From contig CAWDLI010000017.1 in assembly GCA_963803245.1 (NCBI GenBank), positions 62,001-126,000 of the forward strand: a stretch of DNA of 64,000 bases, read 5' to 3'. The notes below the pieces were generated by a model, which saw only the letters and a list, made by a program, of their open reading frames with translations, had not been told where the DNA came from and searched no databases. The DNA is from JACVRW01 sp963803245 (GTDB lineage: Bacteria; Actinomycetota; Thermoleophilia; Solirubrobacterales; Thermoleophilaceae). The position numbers were made by a program, and so were the translations under genes. The stretch's first letter is position 1, and each line of letters opens with the position of its first letter. Shown in pieces: positions 45,951-53,534 of this stretch.

Positions 45951-47018
45951 TCAGCGAACCACGAGCCGCGTCGCGGCCGCCTTCCAGGTGGCGACCACGC
46001 GCGTGCCCTCGCGCAGCTCCAGCCGGTGAGTGGACGCGAGCGTGACCTCCGCGGCGAGCGGCTGTCCCGCCGCCAGACCAAGCCGCACACGGTTGCCCAG
46101 CTCCGTGATCGACGTGATCTCGGCCTCCAGGCGGTTCTGCTCCGAGCCGGTGGGCTCCGCCCCGTCGAGCGGCCGCACGGCGATCTCCCAGGGGAAGACG
46201 CTGACGGCCACCGCGCCGTCTCCCGCGTCGGTGCTCATCACCGAGCCGCCGCCGTCCAGCGCCACCTGTGTGAGCCCCTCCGGACCCGCGGTCGCGCTGC
46301 CGGTGAGCACAACGGCGCCGGTGAAGTCCGCCACGAACGACGTGCGCGGAGCGGCCGCCAGCTCCCCGGCACTGCCCTCCTGGACCACTCGTCCGGCGTC
46401 GATCACGCCCACCCGGTCGCCCAGGAGCGCGGCCTCCGGGTAGTCGTGAGTCACGAGCAGGGCCGGCACCTCGACCTCGCGCAGCACCGCCCCCAACTCG
46501 CGCGCGGCACTCGCGCGCGTGCGCGAGTCGAGCGCCGACAGCGGCTCGTCGAGCAGGAGCACGTCGGGCCGCCGCGCCAGTGCTCGGGCAAGGGCCACGC
46601 GCTGGCGCTCACCTCCCGAGAGGGTTGCCGGCCTGGCATCCGCGAGGCGCTCCATCCCGAATCGCGCGAGCAGCTCCAGCGCCCGCGAGCGGCGCTCCGC
46701 ACGCGGCAGCTCGCGCAGCGGGTACGCAACGTTTCGCCAGGCGCTCAGGTGCGGGAAGAGCGCGTGGTCCTGGAAGAGGTACCCGCAGCGCCGCAGGTCC
46801 GGGCCGAGATCGCGCCCGGTGGCCGTGTCGAGCCAGGTCTCGCCGCCGCAGCGCACCACGCCCCGCTCGGGACGCAAGAGGCCCGCCACCACGCGCAGGA
46901 TGCTGGTCTTGCCGGCGCCCGAGGGGCCGGCCAGCGCGAGGCACTCCCCTCCTGCCACCTCCAGCGACACGTCGAGGTCGAGGGCGCCCAGCCGGGTGCC
47001 CAGCTCAACGTGGAGCAC
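45951..47018 (-). CDS. modC: Molybdate ABC transporter ATP-binding protein
   Basis: 355 residues. Walker A LAGPSGAGKTSILRVVAG, Q-loop LFQDHALFP, signature LSGGERQRVALARAL and Walker B VLLLDEPLSALD. The C-terminal TOBE/Mop-type domain (from about residue 280) is the usual regulatory domain of ModC and related oxyanion importers. The GTG start overlaps the modB end by 14 nt. Molybdate rather than sulfate is inferred from the modA-modB-regulator context. Confidence 0.92.
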   Translation of the reverse strand: MLHVELGTRLGALDLDVSLEVAGGECLALAGPSGAGKTSILRVVAGLLRPERGVVRCGGETWLDTATGRDLGPDLRRCGYLFQDHALFPHLSAWRNVAYPLRELPRAERRSRALELLARFGMERLADARPATLSGGERQRVALARALARRPDVLLLDEPLSALDSRTRASAARELGAVLREVEVPALLVTHDYPEAALLGDRVGVIDAGRVVQEGSAGELAAAPRTSFVADFTGAVVLTGSATAGPEGLTQVALDGGGSVMSTDAGDGAVAVSVFPWEIAVRPLDGAEPTGSEQNRLEAEITSITELGNRVRLGLAAGQPLAAEVTLASTHRLELREGTRVVATWKAAATRLVVR

Positions 47019-47811
47019 GACCGAGCGCCTCCGAACCGGCCACGAGCTTCACGGACAGCAGGATCGCCCCGGCCACGGCCACCAGCACGGCCGACAGCGC
47101 CAGCGCGGCGTCGAAGTCGGTCGCGAAGCGGTCGTAGATGGCGAGCGGCGCCGTCTGCGTGACGCCCTGGAAGGAGCCCGCGAACATGAGCGTGGCGCCG
47201 AACTCTCCCAGCGCCCGCCCCATGGCGAGGGCGGCGCCGGCCGCGAGGCCGGGCATCGCCACGGGAATCATCACGCGCACGAGGCCGCGGGCCTCCGAGG
47301 CGCCCAGCGTGCGCGAAGCGTCGCGCATCCCGGGGTCCACGGCCGCGAACGCAGCGATCGCCTGCCGGATGTAGAACGGCGAGGCCACGAACGTGAGCGC
47401 CACCACCACGCCGGCCGTGGTCAGCGAGAGCTCGATCCCCGCCGCGTCGAGCGTTCCGCCGAGAATCCCCGTGGGCCCGACCGCGGCCAGCAGCCCGATC
47501 CCGGCCACGGCGGGCGGCAGCACCAGCGGGAGCTCTATCAGGGTCACGAGGAAGGCATGACCGCGGAACCTGCGGGTGGCGAGCAGGTAGGCGGCGGGCG
47601 TGCCCACGACCAGGATCACCACCATTGCCGCCGCGGTCGTGCGGAGGCTCAGCCAGAGGGCGTCGAGGGCGTCCGGCTCGCCGAGGCTGTCCAGCAGCTG
47701 CCCGGGGCTGCTGTCCACGAAGATGGCCACGATCGGCAGCGTCAGGAACGTGAGCGTTGCCGCGAGCGCCGCGGCCAGCAGGAGAGGGAACCAGACCGAG
47801 CGCGCCGTCAA
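47005..47811 (-). CDS. modB: Molybdate ABC transporter permease
   Basis: 268 residues, about six membrane helices. TPAAYLLATRRFRGHAFLVT and ELPLVLPPAVAGIGLLAAVG are typical ModB segments; the cytoplasmic EAA loop is ASRTLGASEARGLVRVMIPV. The TTG start overlaps the modA stop as TTGA. Confidence 0.94.
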   Translation of the reverse strand: MTARSVWFPLLLAAALAATLTFLTLPIVAIFVDSSPGQLLDSLGEPDALDALWLSLRTTAAAMVVILVVGTPAAYLLATRRFRGHAFLVTLIELPLVLPPAVAGIGLLAAVGPTGILGGTLDAAGIELSLTTAGVVVALTFVASPFYIRQAIAAFAAVDPGMRDASRTLGASEARGLVRVMIPVAMPGLAAGAALAMGRALGEFGATLMFAGSFQGVTQTAPLAIYDRFATDFDAALALSAVLVAVAGAILLSVKLVAGSEALGRAPR

Positions 47812-48578
47812 GGGGCCGGCCCGAAGCCCGCCTTCTGCAGGGCGTCGGCGCAGGTGCCCTCGCGCAGGCCGTCCACGAACGTGGCGGCGGGCCCGGGCTC
47901 CTTGGCCTTCTTCACGACACCCGCCGCATACGTCACCTGCGGCTGCAGCGATTCCGGAAGCTCGATCGCCTCGAGCGAGTCACCGGCGGCGTTCACGTCC
48001 GTCACGTAGACGAAGCCGGCCTCCACGGCGTCCTGTAAGAGCTTCCCGACGATGCCCTTCACGTCCGGTTCGTTCGAGCGGACGTTCGCGAGAATCGCCT
48101 TCTCCTGGTCGGCCGGCAGCCGCGACAGCACCTCGCGGGCGTAGGAGCCGATGGGAACCGACTCGGAGCCGATCGCGATCTTCACGCCGGGCTCGGTGAG
48201 GTCTTCGATGGAGTCGATGTCCGAGCCCTTCGGCACCGCGAGCACGAAGGTGTTGGTGGCGAACTCCACCGGCGTGTCGAGCAGCCCCTCCTGCTCGAGC
48301 TCGTCAGGGAGCTTCGTGTTGGCGGCCGCGTACACGTCCACGGGCGCCCCCTGGCGAATCTGGGCCGCGAGCTCGTCCGAGCCCGCGAACGAGAGCTTGA
48401 CGCTCGCATCCGGGTAGTCCTTGGCGCAGGAGGTGATGGCCTCGGTCATCGACGACGCGGCGGACACCACGAGCCGGGGCTTGGCGTCGCCGCCGCCAGA
48501 ACCGCCGTCGTCCTCGTCGTCGCCGCAGCCGGCGATCGTGAGCGCCCCGAGCGCGAGCAGAATGGCCAGGCGCCTCAC
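47808..48578 (-). CDS. modA: Molybdate-binding lipoprotein
   Basis: 256 residues. Lipoprotein signal MRRLAILLALGALTIAGC with an acidic linker, then the ModA fold: VVSAASSMTEAITSCAKDYP (the first ligand-binding Ser residues), LSFAGSDELAAQIRQGAPVD, IAIGSESVPIGSYAREVL and FVYVTDVNA. It captures molybdate or tungstate for ModBC. The GTG start overlaps the upstream regulator stop (GTGA). Confidence 0.94.
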   Translation of the reverse strand: MRRLAILLALGALTIAGCGDDEDDGGSGGGDAKPRLVVSAASSMTEAITSCAKDYPDASVKLSFAGSDELAAQIRQGAPVDVYAAANTKLPDELEQEGLLDTPVEFATNTFVLAVPKGSDIDSIEDLTEPGVKIAIGSESVPIGSYAREVLSRLPADQEKAILANVRSNEPDVKGIVGKLLQDAVEAGFVYVTDVNAAGDSLEAIELPESLQPQVTYAAGVVKKAKEPGPAATFVDGLREGTCADALQKAGFGPAP

Positions 48579-48967
48579 GTGCGCTCCACCATCACCGAGG
48601 TCGCCTTGACCGCGGCCGTGGCCGGAACGCCGGGGGCCAGCCCGAGCTCCTCCACCGCGTCGCGAGTGACCGCCGCGACGATGAGGTGGGGACCGGCCTC
48701 GATCTCGACCAGGGCCATCACGCCATCGACCTCGACCGACCGGACCACGCCGGGGAAGCGATTGCGGGCCGAGAACGTGTCGCCCGTGCGATGGCGGTCG
48801 GGGCGCCGGGACAGGCGAGTGATCTCACGCCGGGGAACCCGGCGCCGGTTGGCCGAGTCGCGCTCCGTGTGCAGCTTTCCGGCGCGCTCCCAGCGGCGCA
48901 GCGTGTCGACGCTGACGCCGATGGCCTGGGCCGCGTCACCGAGGAGAAGGCCTGGGTCGCGTGCCAT
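48575..48967 (-). CDS. HTH-Mop (TOBE) molybdenum-responsive regulator
   Basis: About 130 residues. The N-terminal MerR/excisionase-type helix-turn-helix LLLGDAAQAIGVSVDTLRRW with a wing (RRRVPRREITRLSR) is joined to a C-terminal TOBE/Mop domain (SARNRFPGVVRSVEVDGVMA, LVEIEAGPHLIVAAVT, AVKATSVMVERT), which binds molybdate in ModE-like proteins. It is not classical ModE (no LysR-like winged helix). The first gene of the mod operon. The ATG at 48967 abuts a strong inverted repeat; an ATG at 48982 inside the repeat is an alternative. Confidence 0.88.
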   Translation of the reverse strand: MARDPGLLLGDAAQAIGVSVDTLRRWERAGKLHTERDSANRRRVPRREITRLSRRPDRHRTGDTFSARNRFPGVVRSVEVDGVMALVEIEAGPHLIVAAVTRDAVEELGLAPGVPATAAVKATSVMVERT

Positions 48968-48996
48968 CTGTTGCCTAAGCATTACATAGGCAGCAG
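48968..48996. promoter_or_regulatory. Inverted repeat, candidate operator of the mod regulator
   Basis: CTGTTGCCTA (48968-48977), 9-nt spacer, TAGGCAGCAG (48987-48996): 10-bp arms with one mismatch. It directly precedes the regulator ATG at 48967 and lies 37 nt from the divergent ltrA-like start. It may be bound by the HTH-Mop protein for autoregulation of modA-B-C. Confidence 0.6.
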
Positions 48997-49033
48997 ATTC
49001 GGTGCAGAGTCGCCTGCTTTAGTTGGCGCGACC

Positions 49034-50179
49034 GTGACGGAGGTCGCCGAGAAGCGAGTCGCGCCGCTCGAGCTGTTCTTCGACCTCGTCTTCGTCTTCG
49101 CCCTCACCCAGGTCACCGCGCTGATGGCGAAGGACCCGACCTGGGACCGGCTCGGGCAGGGCATGCTGGTGCTGGCCGCGCTCTGGTGGGCGTGGGGCGC
49201 GTACGCCTGGCTGACCAACTACATCGCCGCGGACGAGGGCAAGGAGCGCCTCCTGATGTTCGCCGTGATGGGCGCCTTCCTCGTGGTGGCCCTGGCCACT
49301 CCGGAGGCGTTCGGCGACGACGCGCTCATCTTCGGACTCGCCTACGCGGCCGCCCGCTGGCTCCACATCTTCATCTTCGCCGAGGCCAACGACGACGTGG
49401 ACACCGGCCAGGCGATCGCGCGCCTGGCCCGCACCGCGCTCCCCGGACCGGCGCTCCTGATCGTGGCCGGGCTCACCGACGGAACGCTGCAGGCCGCGCT
49501 CTGGATCCTGGCGCTGGCGATCGACTTCTCAGGTCCCTACGTGTTCGGCGTGCGCGGCTTCCGGGTGTCGCCCGGTCACTTCTCGGAGCGCTTCTCGCTG
49601 ATCGTGATCATCGCGCTCGGCGAGTCGATCGTGGCCATCGGGACGGGCCTCACCGGTGACCTCGACGGCGGGGTGATCGTCGCCGCGCTGCTCGGTCTCG
49701 TGCTCGCGTGCGCGCTCTGGTGGGCGTACTTCGACGTGATCGCGCTGGTGGCGGAGGAGCGCTTCCGGAACGCGTCCGGCGACGAGCTGGCCCGCGTCGC
49801 GCGGGACGCGTACAGCTACCTCCACCTGCCGATGATCGCCGGCATCGTGCTGGTCGCGCTCGGGGTGAAGAAGACGATCGGGCACGTGGACGCGCCGCTC
49901 GAGACCGTGCCGGCGGTGGCGCTCTTCGGTGGTGTGGCGCTCTACCACGGCGCTCACGTGGGCTTCCGCCTGCGGATGTTCGGCAGCGTCAACCGCCAGC
50001 GGCTGATCGCCGCGCTCGCCTGCCTGGCGCTCATCCCGGTCGGGACCGAGGTGGACGCGCTCGTGGCCCTCGGGCTGGCCGCGGCCGTGGCGTCCGCCGT
50101 GATCGCGTTCGAGGCGCTCCGCTACGGAGAGACGCGCCGGCAGGTGAGAGCCGAGCACGCCGGCGGCGGCCCGGGCTAG
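49034..50179 (+). CDS. LtrA-like (low temperature requirement A) membrane protein
   Basis: About 381 residues with roughly ten membrane helices. The N-terminal signature RVAPLELFFDLVFVFALTQV, WWAWGAYAWLTNYI, ARWLHIFIFAEAN and ERFSLIVIIALGESIVAIGT identify the LtrA family, named from a Listeria gene needed for growth in the cold; its biochemical role is not known. GTG at 49034. It is divergent from the mod regulator, and its TAG is shared as CTAG with the convergent GGDEF/HD-GYP gene. Confidence 0.9.
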   Translation: MTEVAEKRVAPLELFFDLVFVFALTQVTALMAKDPTWDRLGQGMLVLAALWWAWGAYAWLTNYIAADEGKERLLMFAVMGAFLVVALATPEAFGDDALIFGLAYAAARWLHIFIFAEANDDVDTGQAIARLARTALPGPALLIVAGLTDGTLQAALWILALAIDFSGPYVFGVRGFRVSPGHFSERFSLIVIIALGESIVAIGTGLTGDLDGGVIVAALLGLVLACALWWAYFDVIALVAEERFRNASGDELARVARDAYSYLHLPMIAGIVLVALGVKKTIGHVDAPLETVPAVALFGGVALYHGAHVGFRLRMFGSVNRQRLIAALACLALIPVGTEVDALVALGLAAAVASAVIAFEALRYGETRRQVRAEHAGGGPG

Positions 50180-52122
50180 CGGTCGGCGGGCGTCGCGACA
50201 GCGTCTGGGGTGTGGCGACGGAGGGTCAGCAGCTCGCGCAGGTGAGCGGTGACCTCGTCCAGGGCGCGTGCCTCGGGATCCTTCGGCGGCCGACTGGCCG
50301 GGGGGCCCTCGCCGGCCTCGAGCTCGGCCAGGAACGCCTCCACGACGATCGGGTCGAACTGCCGGCCGGCCTCGCGCCGCAGCTCGCGGCACGCCTCCAC
50401 GTGGCCGAGCGAGCGCCGGTAGGCGCGGTCGGTGACCATGGCCTCGTAGGCGTCGCAGACCGCCACGATGCGCGCGCTGAGCGGGATCTGCTCGCCGGCA
50501 AGGCCGTCCGGGTAGCCGGCGCCGTCCCAGCGCTCGTGCGTGGCGCGGACGATCCGCGCCACCGGGCGCAGGGCCGGGGCCGCGTTAAGGATGCGCTCGC
50601 CCAGGATCGTGTGCTGGCGCATGAACTCCCATTCGTCGGCGTCGAGCTCTGAGGCCTTGTCGAGGATGGCGTCCGGAACGCCGACCTTGCCGAGATCGTG
50701 CAGCTCGGCCGCGCGCACCGTGATGTCCACGTCCTCGGCCTCCATGCCCAGCCGCCGTCCGATCCGCCCGGCCAGCGCCGCGACGTCGCCGGAGTGCTCG
50801 TGGAGCGCCGGCTCGCGCACGTCCATGCTGCGCATCAGCACGTCGCGGGCCTGCTCGCGAGCGCCGGCGTTGCGGCCGCGCTTGCTCGCGTACATCCGCT
50901 CGTCGGCAAGCTGGATGGCGTGGTCCGGGTCGTCGGACTCGTGCGGCAGCAGGGTCACCCCGTAGGAGGCGGTGACGGAGAACTCCTCGCCGCTCTCGGT
51001 GAGCGCGTCGACCGCCGCCGACAGTTTCCCGTCCAGCTCGTCCGCTCGTGCCTCCAGGAGAACGCAGAACTCGTCTCCGCCGAGCCGGTAGGCCGTGCCG
51101 TCGGGCTTGACCGCGTCGGCGAGCTTGGCGCCGAGCCGCGCGAGCAGCGCGTCACCGGCCACGTGGCCGAAGGTGTCGTTGTAGCGCTTGAAGCCATCGA
51201 GGTCGAACAGCATCAGCACCGCCGGCCGCTCGTCGCTGGCGGCCTCCATGCTGTCGCGCAGGTCGCCGGCGAGGAGCCGCCGGTTTCCGAGCTGGGTGAG
51301 CGGGTCGGTGAACACCTGCTCGAGCCTGCGGTGCGCCTGTGCGATGCGGGCGCTGCGGTCGCGCGCCAGGATCAGCAGCAGCGCTCCAAGCGGAAGGATG
51401 AGGAGCACGCGGCCGGGCGCGTCGAGAGCCGACTGGGCCGCGAGGAGGCCGATGGGCGCAAAGCACGCGTCGACCACCCAGACACGCGCGAGCACCCGGA
51501 TCTGAACGCGTGGCGGGACGTCCATGGCCGCGGCCTCGCGCAGCGTGGCGGAGACCAGGTCGAAGGCACACGCCGCGAGGAATGCGCCGACGTACACCGC
51601 CGGCAGCGCGATGCCTCCGTCCACATCGGCGAACGCGATGAGCACGAGCGCCGGGCCCACCGCGTGCCAGGCGTCGGGGATCGAGAAGAGGAGCCGCTCC
51701 GGCTTTCCGTGGCCGGCGAGCCACTGCGCGAGCGCGCCGAGGAGGAGGCCCGCGGCGGTGAGCAGGGGCACCAGCCCGGGGGGGAGCAGCACGAGCATCG
51801 GGACCAGCACGAGGTACGAGGGCACCACGTAGCCCGCGCCGATCGGGAACTCGATCCGGGAGACGATCGCGTAGAGCGCGACCAGCAGCCCGGCCACCCA
51901 CGGGTCGACCGAGTGCCCGGCGGCCGCCGTAACGGCCAGCGGGACGGCAACCGCGAGGAACACCAGCCCCGCGACGGCCTCAGCGACCAGCTCGCGGCGG
52001 CTGACACGGCGCGAGCGCGCGTCCCAGGAATCCTCGAGGAGGCGCTCGCTCGCGGCCGTCGCCCGAAGGTCCTCGGCGCTCTCGAGTCTCCTAGCGGCGG
52101 TAGGGGTCGACATAGACGTCAT
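50176..52122 (-). CDS. Membrane GGDEF / HD-GYP c-di-GMP enzyme
   Basis: 648 residues. The N-terminal part has about six membrane helices (residues 45-245, LVAEAVAGLVFLAVAVPLAV onwards). The diguanylate cyclase domain (about 265-420) has DPLTQLGNRRLL, FDLDGFKRYNDTFGH and an intact RLGGDEFCVLL; the upstream R-x-x-D inhibitory site is absent. The HD-GYP phosphodiesterase domain (about 430-605) has AAELHDLGKVGVPD and THERWDGAGYPDGLAGEQIP. It could both make and degrade c-di-GMP. The start lies 32 nt inside the end of the secreted-protein gene, which itself follows a c-di-GMP riboswitch. Confidence 0.95.
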   Translation of the reverse strand: MTSMSTPTAARRLESAEDLRATAASERLLEDSWDARSRRVSRRELVAEAVAGLVFLAVAVPLAVTAAAGHSVDPWVAGLLVALYAIVSRIEFPIGAGYVVPSYLVLVPMLVLLPPGLVPLLTAAGLLLGALAQWLAGHGKPERLLFSIPDAWHAVGPALVLIAFADVDGGIALPAVYVGAFLAACAFDLVSATLREAAAMDVPPRVQIRVLARVWVVDACFAPIGLLAAQSALDAPGRVLLILPLGALLLILARDRSARIAQAHRRLEQVFTDPLTQLGNRRLLAGDLRDSMEAASDERPAVLMLFDLDGFKRYNDTFGHVAGDALLARLGAKLADAVKPDGTAYRLGGDEFCVLLEARADELDGKLSAAVDALTESGEEFSVTASYGVTLLPHESDDPDHAIQLADERMYASKRGRNAGAREQARDVLMRSMDVREPALHEHSGDVAALAGRIGRRLGMEAEDVDITVRAAELHDLGKVGVPDAILDKASELDADEWEFMRQHTILGERILNAAPALRPVARIVRATHERWDGAGYPDGLAGEQIPLSARIVAVCDAYEAMVTDRAYRRSLGHVEACRELRREAGRQFDPIVVEAFLAELEAGEGPPASRPPKDPEARALDEVTAHLRELLTLRRHTPDAVATPADR

Positions 52123-52714
52123 CGATGGTCCAGGCTCCGCCGAAGTCCTCGGGATCGAAGACGAGACGGACGCTCAGCGACTGCCCGCTCTTCGACAGCG
52201 GAAGCGTGGTCGCGAGCGGCAGCGACGGCGTGGCGAGCCAGGACTTGTAGGGGTCTCCGGCGAGCGAGCCCACGACGGTGTCGTTGGTCTTGCCGTCGGT
52301 CCCGGTCCAGCGCAGCTTGACGTTCATGACGCCCCAGGTGCCGCTCGTCCTGCGAGCGAAGAAGCGGAAGGACGGATGCTCGACCCCCACGCAGAAGGCG
52401 GGCGATACCGCGATGCCAGTCGGCTGAACGGCGAGCGACTTGGAGTCGGTCGCGGCACGAACCTTGAAGGTCTCGTTCCCGGCGACGACCGCGGCCTTGG
52501 TCAGCGACCAGCCCGACGTGCCGGATTCGAACGCCCCGTTCGAGACGAGGCTGTAGGCGGCGCTGTCGCCGAAGCGCTTGAACGCCTGCGTGGTCGGCGT
52601 GGTCGGGCAGGCGGCGCCGGCCACGGCCGGGAGAGCGAAGGAGGCGAGCACCAGAGCGCCGACCAGGGCGCCGATGCGCGACTTGCGTACCGAAGGACGA
52701 ATCACATAGGGCAT
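52091..52714 (-). CDS. Secreted protein with carbohydrate-binding-like domain, riboswitch-controlled
   Basis: About 207 residues. The ATG at 52714 has GGAG 9 nt upstream (52724-52727). A Sec signal (IGALVGALVLASFALPAVAG, cleavage near AGAA) precedes a beta-rich region beginning SLVSNGAFESGTSGWSL, a pattern common to galactose-binding-like and CBM-type modules, and ending FGGAWTIDDVYVDPYRR. Only two Cys are seen. No catalytic residues are recognised; it may bind cell-surface glycans. Its 3' end overlaps the GGDEF/HD-GYP gene, so both are probably expressed from the riboswitch transcript. Confidence 0.78.
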   Translation of the reverse strand: MPYVIRPSVRKSRIGALVGALVLASFALPAVAGAACPTTPTTQAFKRFGDSAAYSLVSNGAFESGTSGWSLTKAAVVAGNETFKVRAATDSKSLAVQPTGIAVSPAFCVGVEHPSFRFFARRTSGTWGVMNVKLRWTGTDGKTNDTVVGSLAGDPYKSWLATPSLPLATTLPLSKSGQSLSVRLVFDPEDFGGAWTIDDVYVDPYRR

Positions 52715-52737
52715 AACGCTTATCTCCATATCGCCGG

Positions 52738-52750
52738 CGCGCGGTGCGCG
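52738..52750 (-). promoter_or_regulatory. Hairpin in the riboswitch expression platform
   Basis: CGCGC-ACC-GCGCG lies between the aptamer and the GGAG ribosome site. There is no U-tract after it, so translational control is more likely than termination. Confidence 0.35.
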
Positions 52751-52761
52751 ACTGTTGTCCA

Positions 52762-52843
52762 GACGTCGGCGGCCGGGCTACCTCGTTGAGGCCCCTGGCT
52801 TTGCGTCCCCGCCTCGCGGTCGGGTTTGCCCTGATGCGACTTC
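52762..52843 (-). ncRNA. Cyclic di-GMP-I (GEMM-I) riboswitch
   Basis: On the minus strand the core reads GGGCAAACC then, after a hairpin, GGACGCAAAGCC, then GGGGCC, a short hairpin and GGTAGCC, in the order of the class I aptamer. P2 folds as CCCG-CC/GG-CGGG with one bulged A and a GCGA (GNRA) tetraloop at 52814-52817. GTCG/CGAC can close P1 (52837-52840 with 52765-52768). The base matching G20 of the Vibrio Vc2 aptamer is G, which favours c-di-GMP over cGAMP; the conserved A of GACGCAAAG is present. P3 is unusually short (CCTC-AAC-GAGG, 52781-52791), so the tetraloop receptor may be lost. It lies about 50 nt upstream of a secreted-protein gene followed by a c-di-GMP enzyme. Confidence 0.85.
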
Positions 52844-52850
52844 GAGGTCT

Positions 52851-53033
52851 CTATCGACGCAACGCTCTGGAGCCTTTGAGCGCACGCGAATCCGTGGACG
52901 CATGTGCGAGCGCGGCCGGAACCAGGCGGGCGTAGGGACGGCCGCGGCGGCTGATCTCGATCTCCTGGCCGGCCGCGGCCTGCTCGAGGTAGAACCCGAA
53001 GTGGTTGCGGAACTCGTGGCAGCCGGTCTGCAA
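52851..53033 (-). other. Phd/YefM-like antitoxin remnant
   Basis: The last 60 codons of the frame above could be read from a TTG at 53033 as a separate short protein. CHEFRNHFGFYLEQAAAGQE and IEISRRGRPYARLVPA match the DNA-binding half of prevent-host-death antitoxins; the toxin-binding tail is missing. No Shine-Dalgarno site and no PIN, Doc or RelE-type toxin gene lies next to it, so it is probably an orphan or decayed relic. It ends 8 nt before the riboswitch. Confidence 0.55.
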
Positions 53034-53534
53034 CGCGGGTGAGGGTATGGAGCTGAGGGGGCTCGAACCCCTGACCTCGTGGCTGCCAGCCACGCGCTCT
53101 TCCAGCTGAGCTACAGCCCCTCGAAACTCGAATTGTGACGCATCGTTGAGACAAGCCCGCTGCCCGTTCAGCGTGGGCCTGACTCTGAGCCAGATCTCCT
53201 TGCGCCGCACGGCCAACTCGGCCGGCAGAAGGTAGCAACGATCGAGGCCACCGCAGTAGACCGCAAGCAGGTCGATCTCATGCTCGGCGTAGCTCGATCG
53301 CACGTAGCCGGTGGGCGTGCATCGCGAGCCCTGGGTCTTGACCTGTACGACGCTGTCGTCGCGCATCAGGCCACCCCACTTGCACTGCACCCGCATCAGC
53401 CTGTCGCCGATCTCGAACGCCAGGTCGTACCGGCCGTGCTCCTGCATCGGGCGCAGGACCGGCACGCCGAGTTCGCACGCCTCGGTGGCGATCTTCAGCT
53501 CGGCCAGAGCGCCCTTCTGGTTCGCCGACAACAC
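52851..53534 (-). CDS. PD-(D/E)XK homing-type endonuclease frame running through tRNA-Ala into a Phd-like segment
   Basis: One open frame of 227 codons with three parts. Residues 1-137 resemble group I intron-associated PD-(D/E)XK endonucleases (PF11645, the I-Ssp6803I type): ANQKGALAELKIATEACELG, then GRYDLAFEIGDRLMRVQCKW with the Asp and Q-x-K of the nuclease core, then YVRSSYAEHEIDLLAVYCGG. Residues 138-161 (GAVAQLEERVAGSHEVRGSS) are simply the tRNA-Ala gene read in frame. Residues about 167-215 match Phd/YefM antitoxins. The GTG at 53534 or TTG at 53531 follows rsfS by 33 nt in the same frame as its stop. The true protein end is unknown; the endonuclease part is the most credible. Confidence 0.7.
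   Translation of the reverse strand: MLSANQKGALAELKIATEACELGVPVLRPMQEHGRYDLAFEIGDRLMRVQCKWGGLMRDDSVVQVKTQGSRCTPTGYVRSSYAEHEIDLLAVYCGGLDRCYLLPAELAVRRKEIWLRVRPTLNGQRACLNDASQFEFRGAVAQLEERVAGSHEVRGSSPLSSIPSPALQTGCHEFRNHFGFYLEQAAAGQEIEISRRGRPYARLVPAALAHASTDSRALKGSRALRR
53048..53120 (-). tRNA. tRNA-Ala (anticodon GGC)
   Basis: A complete cloverleaf on the minus strand. The acceptor GGGGCTG pairs with CAGCTCC (one G-U). The D arm GCTC...GAGC is followed by anticodon stem CGTGG/CCACG around the loop CTGGCAG (anticodon GGC), and the T arm AGGGG-TTCGAGC-CCCCT is standard. 73 nt including the discriminator A; CCA is not encoded. Confidence 0.97.

Noticed and set aside
53048..53120. Treating the tRNA-encoded peptide AVAQLEERVAGS as a protein motif
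   Set aside because: This string is the standard in-frame translation of a tRNA gene and recurs in spurious database proteins; it is not evidence of a protein domain.
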